Below are positions 1 through 4,601 of a stretch of 5,878 nucleotides of DNA, piece by piece. The notes beneath the pieces are model-generated. The model saw only the letters and a list, made by a program, of their open reading frames with translations, was not told the origin of the DNA and ran no database searches. The stretch is from an uncultured Synergistaceae bacterium (lineage in GTDB: Bacteria > Synergistota > Synergistia > Synergistales > Aminobacteriaceae). Within the stretch, counting starts at the first letter, position 1, and each line of letters starts with the position of its first letter. The stretch covers positions 1-5,878 of the forward strand of contig CALMZW010000120.1 in the NCBI GenBank assembly GCA_937870605.1, written 5' to 3'. The translations under genes were made by a program, and so were the position numbers.

Positions 1-1488
1 CCGTTCTGGCTCTTTGTCATTCTCTCGGCCATCGTCATCGGCCTGTCCTATTACCTGTCCCAGAAGGGCGTCTCGGTCAAGTACCTCGCCGCGTCCAGCA
101 AGGCGGGCGAGGCCCCGAAGGAAGTCACCGTCGCGGTCCTCAACCTCATGAGCTTCAAGGCGATGCGGACGTTCATGGCGGATTTCGTCAAGACGTACGT
201 GAGCTTCGCGCCGCTCGGCCTCATCATGACGATGACGCTCGGCATCGGCCTCGTCGAACAGACGGGATTCATCTCAGCGCTCATGCGCCGGACGATCCTC
301 GGCGCGCCGTCCTACCTCGTCACGGCCACGCTCGCGCTGGTCGGCATCAACGCGAACCTCGCCTCCGACGCGGGAATCATCTTCACGCCGGTCATCGGCG
401 GCGCGGTCTTCAAGGCCCTCGGACGCAATCCGTGGGTCGGGATCATCGTGGGCTACGCGGCGGCGTCGGGCGGCTTCACGGCGAACCTCTTCGTCGCCGG
501 AACGGACGCGCTGCTCGCGGGAATCACCGAATCGGCCGCGAAGGGCATGAACGTCGCCGGGGCGACCCACCCGCTGATCAACTGGTACTTCATGATCGCC
601 GCGACCGTCGTGCTGACGTTTCTCACGACGTGGGTCACGGAGCGCTTCACGGTCAGGGTGCTTGGCGACGACGTTTCCGTGAAGGACGAGTCCTTCCTCA
701 AGGAACACGCCGTGACGCCCGCAGAAAAACGCGGACTCCGCTACGCGACGGTCGCGCTGATCCTGATGGTCGGCCTGCTGCTCTATCTCACCATCCCGCA
801 GGGATCGTTCTTCCGATCGGACAAGGGAACGCTCGTTCCGACATCGCCGCTGCTCTCGAGCATCGTGGCGATCCTCTTCGCGATCTTCTTCGTCGTGGGA
901 AGCTCCTACGGCATCGGCGCGGGGACGATCAAGACCGCGTCGGACATCCCGAAGCTCATGCAGAAGGGAATGTCGGGCGCCGTGAGCTTCCTCGTCGTGG
1001 CGCTGCCCGCCGCCTGCTTCGTCTACCTCTTCAACATATCGAACCTCACGACGATCCTCTCGGTCAAGGGCGCCGAAGGCCTCAAGGCGCTGAACCTCGG
1101 CGGCATCCCGCTGCTCGTGCTCTTCATCCTGCTCTGCTCGTTCATCAACCTCTTCATGATCAGCGGCTCGGCGAAGTGGCTCATCCTCGCCCCGATCTTC
1201 GTGCCGATGTTCTCGCTCGTCGGCTTCTCGCCCGCACTGACGCAGGTGGCCTACCGGATCGGCGATTCGACGACGAACATCATCTCGCCGCTGTCGTACT
1301 ACGTCCCGGTCATTATCGGCCTGCTCGAACAGTACAAGAAGGAGTCCGATCCCCCCGTCGGCATTGGAACGGTCATCTCGCTCGCCATGCCCTACTCGAT
1401 GGCGTTCATGGTCGGGATGACGCTGATGCTCGTCGTGTGGTACTTCTTCGGCATTCCTCTGGGGCCCGGCGCTCCCGTCGGCATGTAG
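1..1488 (+). CDS. abgT: AbgT family transporter, 5'-truncated by the window edge
   Basis: The reading frame is open from base 1 and ends in TAG at 1486-1488, giving 495 visible residues. AbgT proteins are usually a little over 500, so only some 10-25 N-terminal residues should be missing. The ATG at 148 is internal, because conserved hydrophobic sequence precedes it. Family signatures, numbered from window codon 1, are NANLASDAG (117-125), GFTANL (158-163), TDALLAGITE (168-177), SGSAKW (388-393) and TQVAYRIGDSTTN (415-427), with many hydrophobic spans. The Asn, Trp, Pro, Arg and Asp that I recall as functionally important in the structurally studied homologue YdaH appear at matching spacing (Asn383, Trp393, Pro411, Arg419, Asp422). 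AbgT members sit in the inner membrane. Characterised ones import p-aminobenzoyl-glutamate or export sulfonamides. The family assignment is firm; substrate and direction cannot be read here. A terminator follows directly, so it is not co-transcribed with the next gene. Confidence 0.93.
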   Translation, partial: PFWLFVILSAIVIGLSYYLSQKGVSVKYLAASSKAGEAPKEVTVAVLNLMSFKAMRTFMADFVKTYVSFAPLGLIMTMTLGIGLVEQTGFISALMRRTILGAPSYLVTATLALVGINANLASDAGIIFTPVIGGAVFKALGRNPWVGIIVGYAAASGGFTANLFVAGTDALLAGITESAAKGMNVAGATHPLINWYFMIAATVVLTFLTTWVTERFTVRVLGDDVSVKDESFLKEHAVTPAEKRGLRYATVALILMVGLLLYLTIPQGSFFRSDKGTLVPTSPLLSSIVAILFAIFFVVGSSYGIGAGTIKTASDIPKLMQKGMSGAVSFLVVALPAACFVYLFNISNLTTILSVKGAEGLKALNLGGIPLLVLFILLCSFINLFMISGSAKWLILAPIFVPMFSLVGFSPALTQVAYRIGDSTTNIISPLSYYVPVIIGLLEQYKKESDPPVGIGTVISLAMPYSMAFMVGMTLMLVVWYFFGIPLGPGAPVGM

Positions 1489-1503
1489 GGCTCCGTTTTC
1501 TCC

Positions 1504-1544
1504 GGGCCGTCTCTCGTCCTCGCGGACGGGGCGGCCCTTTTTTT
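1504..1544 (+). terminator. Intrinsic terminator after the AbgT-family gene
   Basis: A GC-rich hairpin starts 15 bases after the stop codon. The outer stem GGGCCG (1504-1509) pairs with CGGCCC (1532-1537). After a two-base bulge the inner stem continues, including CGTCC (1515-1519) with GGACG (1524-1528) around a four-base loop. Seven T follow (1538-1544). This is a textbook rho-independent terminator separating the transporter from the hydrolase genes. Confidence 0.9.
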
Positions 1545-1557
1545 CCCGTTCGGGGAT

Positions 1558-1587
1558 TTGACCGGACGCCCTGAATCGCGGTAGCAT
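1558..1587 (+). promoter_or_regulatory. Candidate sigma70-type promoter for the first MBL hydrolase
   Basis: TTGACC (1558-1563) is followed after 18 bases by TAGCAT (1582-1587), five of six and four of six consensus matches. It lies just downstream of the terminator and about 45-70 bases before the start codon at 1631. Transcription would begin near 1594, which would exclude the upstream ATG at 1586 as a start. The same TTGACCGGA sits at the same relative place upstream of the paralogue. Confidence 0.5.
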
Positions 1588-1615
1588 GATACAGAACATC
1601 ACAACGATGCGTTTG

Positions 1616-1624
1616 AAGGAGGAG
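1616..1624 (+). promoter_or_regulatory. Ribosome binding site that fixes the start at 1631
   Basis: AAGGAGGAG is a near-perfect Shine-Dalgarno sequence, with the AAGGAGG core at 1616-1622. It is eight bases from the ATG at 1631 but only two from the ATG at 1625, and lies downstream of the ATG at 1586. It therefore selects 1631. Confidence 0.85.
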
Positions 1625-1630
1625 ATGCCG

Positions 1631-2383
1631 ATGAATCAGATCGCCGTGTTGTGTGTCTGCGCTCTTGCGCTTTCGGTCTTTGGGTTTTTGTGGCCCAATC
1701 AGGCTACAGCGGGACAGGCCTTCGAGGAGGATGTCTTCGCGACCTCCGCGGGGGAACTGAAGATCACGTTTCTGGGGCACGGGTCGCTCATCCTCGCGTT
1801 CGGGGGAAAGATCATCCACGTCGATCCGTACGGCAAGACGGCCGACTACGCGGCGCTGCCGAAGGCCGACGCCGTTCTCGTCACGCACGAGCACCAGGAC
1901 CATCTGGACCGGGCCGCGCTCGGGACCATCCTGAAGCCCGACACGGAGCTGATCCTCTCCCGCAAAAGCGCCGAAGCCTACGGCAAGGGGACGGCGCTGG
2001 AGAACGGCGAAACGACGACCGTCCTCGGGATTCCCCTCCGGGCCGTGCCCGCGTACAACATCATCCACAAGCGCGACACGGGGCAACCGTTCCACCCGAA
2101 GGGGGAGGGAAACGGCTACATCCTGACCTTCGGCGACACGACCGTCTACATCGCCGGAGACACCGAGAACACGCCGGAGATGAAGGCGCTCACCGGCATC
2201 ACGATCGCCTTCCTGCCGATGAACCTGCCCTACACGATGACGCCCGAAATGGTCGCCGACGCGGCCCGGGCGTTCCGTCCGAAGATCGTGTACCCCTACC
2301 ACTACGGCAGGACGGATGCGCGGAAGCTGGAAGAGCTTCTGGCCGGCAGCGGCATCGAGGTCCGCGTCCGGAAGATGGAGTAA
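1631..2383 (+). CDS. Secreted UlaG-like MBL-fold metallo-hydrolase, copy 1
   Basis: This 250-residue protein belongs to the UlaG-like branch of metallo-beta-lactamase-fold hydrolases (COG2220 type). Visible metal-site motifs are HEHQDH (86-91), the His of FHPKG (155), the Asp of GDTE (177) and the His of YPYHY (224), which together can form a dinuclear centre. The GHGS turn (49-52) and PMNLPYTM (196-203) are also typical. Residues 1-30 form a hydrophobic signal-like segment ending near ATAGQA. No lipobox is visible, so an extracytoplasmic soluble enzyme is likely. The first residues (MNQ) carry no Lys or Arg, which is unusual for a Sec signal. The start at 1631 is chosen from the ribosome site and from the paralogue, which begins with the same nine residues. 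The natural substrate is unknown: UlaG itself is a cytoplasmic ascorbate-6-phosphate lactonase, so that activity should not be assumed for an exported protein. It appears to be monocistronic. Confidence 0.9.
   Translation: MNQIAVLCVCALALSVFGFLWPNQATAGQAFEEDVFATSAGELKITFLGHGSLILAFGGKIIHVDPYGKTADYAALPKADAVLVTHEHQDHLDRAALGTILKPDTELILSRKSAEAYGKGTALENGETTTVLGIPLRAVPAYNIIHKRDTGQPFHPKGEGNGYILTFGDTTVYIAGDTENTPEMKALTGITIAFLPMNLPYTMTPEMVADAARAFRPKIVYPYHYGRTDARKLEELLAGSGIEVRVRKME
2111..2157 (+). repeat. 47-base block identical in both MBL paralogues (copy at 3032-3078)
   Basis: Bases 2111-2157 and 3032-3078 are identical over 47 positions. They encode the strand-rich segment from the Asn of GEGNGYIL to the Gly of the GDTE motif. 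Flanking codons differ at synonymous sites. This is the longest perfect match I noticed in the duplication, and it lies over the most conserved part of the protein. Confidence 0.85.
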
Positions 2384-2423
2384 CCGCACCCCCGCCGGCG
2401 CGGATGGAACCTGAACAGGCCGG

Positions 2424-2459
2424 AATCGTCCCTCGTCCGAAAGCGGGGGACGATTTTTT
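2424..2459 (+). terminator. Intrinsic terminator after MBL copy 1
   Basis: A perfect nine-base stem, AATCGTCCC (2424-2432) with GGGACGATT (2447-2455), encloses a 14-base loop. The 3' arm runs into six T (2454-2459). It lies 41 bases after the stop codon at 2383 and separates the two hydrolase genes into independent transcription units. Confidence 0.85.
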
Positions 2460-2473
2460 GCGGAGTCGTCCGC

Positions 2474-2482
2474 TTGACCGGA
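2474..2482 (+). promoter_or_regulatory. Conserved TTGACCGGA element (-35-like) upstream of MBL copy 2
   Basis: TTGACCGGA is identical to the sequence at 1558-1566. It is 15 bases from the end of the preceding T run (14 in the other copy) and 69 bases from the start codon (73 in the other copy). As a -35 box TTGACC matches five of six positions, but I could not find a convincing -10 hexamer at 16-18 bases. The promoter is therefore only inferred from the parallel arrangement. Confidence 0.4.
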
Positions 2483-2530
2483 ATGTCCGCATTGCAGCGC
2501 CAAGATGCGAAAAAGCACTTCTATTCCTAT

Positions 2531-2536
2531 GGAGGA
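2531..2536 (+). promoter_or_regulatory. Ribosome binding site supporting the TTG start at 2543
   Basis: GGAGGA at 2531-2536 lies six bases before TTG at 2543. No ATG or GTG sits at a suitable distance in this frame. Together with the match of the resulting N-terminus to the paralogue, this decides the start. Confidence 0.8.
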
Positions 2537-2542
2537 GATCGT

Positions 2543-3304
2543 TTGAACCAGATCGCTGTATTGTGCGTCGTTCTCCTGACGCTCGCTGCGCTCGCTATGC
2601 TCGAAGCGTTGCGGGCGTCCCCGGCTTCGGCGGATCCGCCCTACGAGACGGATGCCTTCCCGACGTCGGCCGGAGAACTTGGGATCACCTTTATCGGCCA
2701 CGCGTCGCTCGTGTTTTCGTTCGGCGGCAGGATTCTCCACGCGGATCCGTACGGAGAGGTGGCGGACTACGCCGCGCTGCCGAAGGCCGATGCGATCCTC
2801 ATCACGCACGAACACTTCGACCATCTGGACCGGTCCGCGATCAAGCGGATCGCGACGCCCGCAACGGAGTTCATCCTCTCCCCGAAGTGCGCCAAAGCCC
2901 TCGGCCGGGGAACGGCGATGAAAAACGGCGACTCCGCGACCGTTCTCGGGCTTCCGGTCCGGGCCGTGCCCGCCTACAACATCGTCAACAGGCGTCCGAA
3001 CGGGGTCGCCTTCCATCCGAAGGGCGAAGGCAACGGCTACATCCTGACCTTCGGCGACACGACCGTCTACATCGCCGGGGACACCGAAAACACGCCGGAG
3101 ATGAGGGCGCTCTCCGGCATCGATATCGCCTTCCTGCCGATGAACCTGCCCTACACGATGTCGCCCGAAATGGCCGCCGACGCCGCACTGGCGTTCCGTC
3201 CGAAGATCCTCTACCCGTACCACTACGAGCAGACCGACGTCCGGAAGATTGCGGACCTACTCCGGGACAGCGGCGTCAAGGTGCGCGTCCGGAGCATGGA
3301 CTGA
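2543..3304 (+). CDS. Secreted UlaG-like MBL-fold metallo-hydrolase, copy 2 (TTG start)
   Basis: This 253-residue paralogue of the preceding gene aligns without gaps from the shared TSAGEL to the C-terminus. By hand count 153 of 213 residues are identical (about 72%). The metal motif is HEHFDH (89-94), followed by His158 (FHPKG), Asp180 (GDTE) and His228 (YPYHY), so all expected ligands are kept. The signal segment covers residues 1-30 and ends in the good cleavage motif ASA before DPP. Like copy 1 it starts MNQIAVLCV and lacks an n-region positive charge. A longer frame from TTG 2474 or ATG 2483 is open, but it would put hydrophilic residues before the signal segment and ignore the ribosome site. 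No T-rich terminator follows. The substrate is unknown, and differences around the pocket (for example Gln89 versus Phe92 beside the metal motif) could mean different specificity. Confidence 0.9.
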   Translation: MNQIAVLCVVLLTLAALAMLEALRASPASADPPYETDAFPTSAGELGITFIGHASLVFSFGGRILHADPYGEVADYAALPKADAILITHEHFDHLDRSAIKRIATPATEFILSPKCAKALGRGTAMKNGDSATVLGLPVRAVPAYNIVNRRPNGVAFHPKGEGNGYILTFGDTTVYIAGDTENTPEMRALSGIDIAFLPMNLPYTMSPEMAADAALAFRPKILYPYHYEQTDVRKIADLLRDSGVKVRVRSMD

Positions 3305-3305
3305 C

Positions 3306-3325
3306 CGGCCGGATAACATCGGCCG
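3306..3325 (+). other. Small hairpin after MBL copy 2, no T run
   Basis: CGGCCG (3306-3311) is repeated, and being palindromic can pair with itself, at 3320-3325 around an eight-base loop just after the stop codon. No run of T follows, so it is at best a weak or factor-assisted 3' end. It abuts the -35 box of the next promoter. Confidence 0.35.
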
Positions 3326-3353
3326 TGACAGAACCGCCCGCGCTGCCTATAAT
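3325..3353 (+). promoter_or_regulatory. Near-consensus sigma70-type promoter for the EamA transporter
   Basis: GTGACA (3325-3330), spacer of exactly 17 bases, then TATAAT (3348-3353): five of six and six of six matches. Transcription would start near 3360, leaving a short leader before the GTG at 3388. Against the GC-rich background this stands out and suggests substantial constitutive expression. Confidence 0.75.
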
Positions 3354-3371
3354 CCATCAGGCGAATACAAA

Positions 3372-3378
3372 AAGGCGG
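3372..3378 (+). promoter_or_regulatory. Ribosome binding site supporting the GTG start at 3388
   Basis: AAGGCGG differs from AAGGAGG by one base and is nine bases from GTG 3388. It is only three bases from TTG 3382. The ATG at 3418 has a purine stretch (AGGGGA) directly abutting it, too close for use. GTG 3388 is the best choice. Confidence 0.6.
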
Positions 3379-3387
3379 CGATTGACG

Positions 3388-4290
3388 GTGAACGGGAACG
3401 CGGATCGGATCAGGGGAATGCTTTTCGTCATGATGTCGAGCATGAGCTGGGGGATGAGCGGCATCCTTCAGGCCTTCGCTCCCGAAGGGGCGCATCCGCT
3501 TACCGTGGGGGCCGTGCGCGTCGTCTTCGCGGGCGTTTTCCTGGCGGGGTACATGCTCGTGAAGGGGGACAGCATCGTGTCCGCCTTCCGCCGGACGCCG
3601 CTCGTTCCGCTGCTCATCACGGTGGCGGGCGTCATGGGCTACCAGTTCGCCTTCTTCACGGCCATCAGGCTCACGGGCGTCTCGATCGGGTCGATGATCG
3701 CCATCGGGGCCTCCCCGATCGTCGCGGGGGTCCTCGGGGCGCTCTTCGAGCGGGAGCCCCTGTCGGGACGATGGGCCGTCTCGACGCTCGTCGCGATTAC
3801 GGGGTGCGTCCTCCTGCTCGGGGGCGGAGCGTCCGGGCGGCTGTCGGTCGACTGGACGGGCGCCGCGCTCGCCCTTGTCGCGGCGTTCTGCTACGCGTTC
3901 CTCGGGCTCGGGATGAAGCGGCTCGCCGCCCGCCTGAGCACCGCCGAAACGGCGACCGTCACGACCGTCGCGTCGCTTGCGATCGGCATCCCCGTCATCA
4001 TCGCCTTCGGTCCTTCCTGGATCTTCACGCCGCGCGGCTTCGCGGTCGCCTCGGCGCTCGGCGTCCTGACGGAAGCCCTGCCGATGTTCCTCTACGCGAC
4101 CGGGCTCCGGTTGGTCTACCTCCGGGACGCCTACGTCGTATCGCTCAGCGAACCCTTGACGGCGTGCGTCCTTTCGGCGCTCCTCCTCGGCGAGCGCCTG
4201 ACGCCCGTCTCCCTCGCGGGGGCGGCCCTTATCCTGTGCGGCGTCGTCATCATCGCGCCGTCGTCGGGAGCGGAGCCGCAGCCGGAATAG
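3388..4290 (+). CDS. EamA/DMT superfamily transporter (RhaT/YdcZ-like drug/metabolite exporter)
   Basis: This 300-residue inner-membrane protein has the usual EamA size and ten predicted membrane segments. It is two tandem EamA repeats, roughly residues 10-147 and 157-291. The internal repeat can be seen by comparing ASPIVAGVLGALFEREPL (108-125) with LSEPLTACVLSALLLGERL (253-271), both ending in the acidic helix-cap motif typical of this family. The first segment starts about residue 11 after a short polar N-terminus; the C-terminal tail is polar (ending EPQPE). DMT proteins carry amino acids, nucleotides or other metabolites, usually as exporters; no substrate can be assigned. The GTG start is preferred on ribosome-site spacing; ATG 3418 would remove ten residues without affecting the first membrane segment. 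It has its own promoter and is followed by a separate promoter, so it probably forms its own transcript. Confidence 0.9.
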   Translation: MNGNADRIRGMLFVMMSSMSWGMSGILQAFAPEGAHPLTVGAVRVVFAGVFLAGYMLVKGDSIVSAFRRTPLVPLLITVAGVMGYQFAFFTAIRLTGVSIGSMIAIGASPIVAGVLGALFEREPLSGRWAVSTLVAITGCVLLLGGGASGRLSVDWTGAALALVAAFCYAFLGLGMKRLAARLSTAETATVTTVASLAIGIPVIIAFGPSWIFTPRGFAVASALGVLTEALPMFLYATGLRLVYLRDAYVVSLSEPLTACVLSALLLGERLTPVSLAGAALILCGVVIIAPSSGAEPQPE

Positions 4291-4304
4291 CCCCCCGCCG
4301 CGCC

Positions 4305-4341
4305 CGATTCGCCGCCGCGACGAATCGTCCCTTGACGAATC
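4305..4341 (+). other. Inverted/direct CGAATC repeats between EamA and the leader
   Basis: CGATTCG (4305-4311) and CGAATCG (4321-4327) form a perfect seven-base inverted repeat with a nine-base loop. A further copy, GACGAATC, occurs as a direct repeat (4319-4326 and 4334-4341), the second overlapping the -35 box of the leader promoter. No T run follows the hairpin. It could be a weak 3' end for EamA or an operator-like cluster; the sequence does not decide. Confidence 0.35.
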
Positions 4342-4360
4342 CGCCGTTTCGTGGTTGAAT
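4332..4360 (+). promoter_or_regulatory. Candidate promoter of the leader-ligase transcript
   Basis: TTGACG (4332-4337), a 17-base spacer and TTGAAT (4355-4360) match five and four of six consensus positions. TG at 4352-4353 forms an extended -10 with TTGAAT. Transcription would start near 4367, about 25 bases before the leader peptide ATG, a sensible distance for an attenuator leader. Confidence 0.6.
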
Positions 4361-4377
4361 GTCTCCAATTTCTTGAA

Positions 4378-4383
4378 GAGGTG
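4378..4383 (+). promoter_or_regulatory. Ribosome binding site of the leader peptide
   Basis: GAGGTG (preceded by AA in AAGAGGTG) is complementary to the 16S rRNA tail and lies exactly eight bases before ATG 4392. This argues that the short ORF is translated. Confidence 0.7.
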
Positions 4384-4391
4384 CGTGCATT

Positions 4392-4490
4392 ATGGATACA
4401 ATCAGCGTCGCCCGAACCACTCAACTGTCCCAGATGGTGTTCTCCTATTATTACGCGAGCGTGGGACCTGGTCCGGGGGCCGACGCTTAG
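4392..4490 (+). CDS. Tyr-rich leader peptide (32 aa) of a transcription attenuator
   Basis: A short ORF from ATG 4392 to TAG 4488-4490. It encodes 32 residues beginning MDTISVARTT, with the segment VFSYYYASVGPGPGADA at the C-terminal end. Three consecutive Tyr codons (TAT TAT TAC, 4446-4454) follow a Phe codon (TTC, 4440-4442). TAT is rare for Tyr in the neighbouring genes, which mostly use TAC. A good ribosome site and a candidate promoter precede it, and its stop lies 14 bases before a strong terminator hairpin. This is the pattern of leader peptides such as those of trp, his or phe operons, where the peptide itself has no function and ribosome stalling at the regulatory codons controls termination. 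Here the sensed residue would be Tyr, possibly also Phe. I know of no characterised leader peptide of this sequence. The alternative is a chance ORF. Confidence 0.72.
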   Translation: MDTISVARTTQLSQMVFSYYYASVGPGPGADA

Positions 4491-4520
4491 ACGTCGTGCG
4501 CCTTAGAGGGCCGGGATCCC
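4427..4520 (+). promoter_or_regulatory. Alternative leader pairings: 1:2 hairpin and 2:3 antiterminator
   Basis: Region 1, GTCCCA (4427-4432), pairs with TGGGAC (4462-4467). Region 2, GGGACCTGGTCC (4463-4474), can instead pair with 4508-4520 in the 5' arm of the terminator: 12 base pairs including two G-U pairs, with A4516 as a single bulge. The two pairings share bases 4463-4467 and exclude each other, and the second also excludes the terminator. A ribosome waiting at the first Tyr codon (4446) would cover region 1 and leave region 2 free, favouring antitermination. Pairings are traced by eye; no energies were computed. Confidence 0.65.
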
Positions 4521-4546
4521 AGGAGGGATTCCGGCCCTCTTTTTTT
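4505..4546 (+). terminator. Attenuator terminator before the PaaK-like ligase
   Basis: AGAGGGCCGGGATCCC (4505-4520) pairs along all 16 positions (one G-U) with GGGATTCCGGCCCTCT (4525-4540) around the loop AGGA. A run of seven T (4540-4546) follows. The hairpin lies between the leader stop codon and the ligase ribosome site, which is outside it at 4588-4594, so control would be at transcription rather than translation. Confidence 0.92.
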
Positions 4547-4601
4547 ATGCGTTTTCGCCGCAGGGTTTTCGAAAAATCGGAAGGAAAGGGAGGGAACGAT
4601 C

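Noticed and set aside
274..1602. A 442-codon open frame on the - strand opposite the AbgT-family gene
   Set aside because: Low-complexity Arg/Asp/Glu-rich translation with no domain, antisense to a clear transporter gene.
1586..1630. Upstream ATG at 1586 as the start of MBL copy 1
   Set aside because: It overlaps the candidate -10 box, has no ribosome site and would place 15 polar residues before the signal segment.
2474..2542. Upstream TTG at 2474 (or ATG 2483) as the start of MBL copy 2
   Set aside because: No ribosome site, a polar extension unlike the paralogue, and the TTG forms part of the conserved TTGACCGGA element.
2985..3188. Short Arg/Ser-rich frames within MBL copy 2, on the - strand (2985-3188) and the + strand (2652-2921)
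   Set aside because: Compositional shadows of the conserved hydrolase codons; no ribosome sites and no similarity to known small proteins.
1406..3223. A 605-codon open frame on the - strand across both MBL genes
   Set aside because: It is antisense to two well-supported genes, is very rich in Arg, Asp, Glu and His as expected from antisense reading of GC-rich codons, and resembles no family. It is open because stop codons are rare in this GC context.
3306..3325. Intrinsic terminator after MBL copy 2
   Set aside because: The stem is only six base pairs and there is no run of T, so it is listed as a hairpin and not as a terminator.
1651..4290. An 879-codon + strand frame that ends in the EamA protein
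   Set aside because: The part before about 3388 is an out-of-frame reading of the two MBL genes. Only the C-terminal part is real, and it has its own promoter and ribosome site, so it is not a fusion protein.
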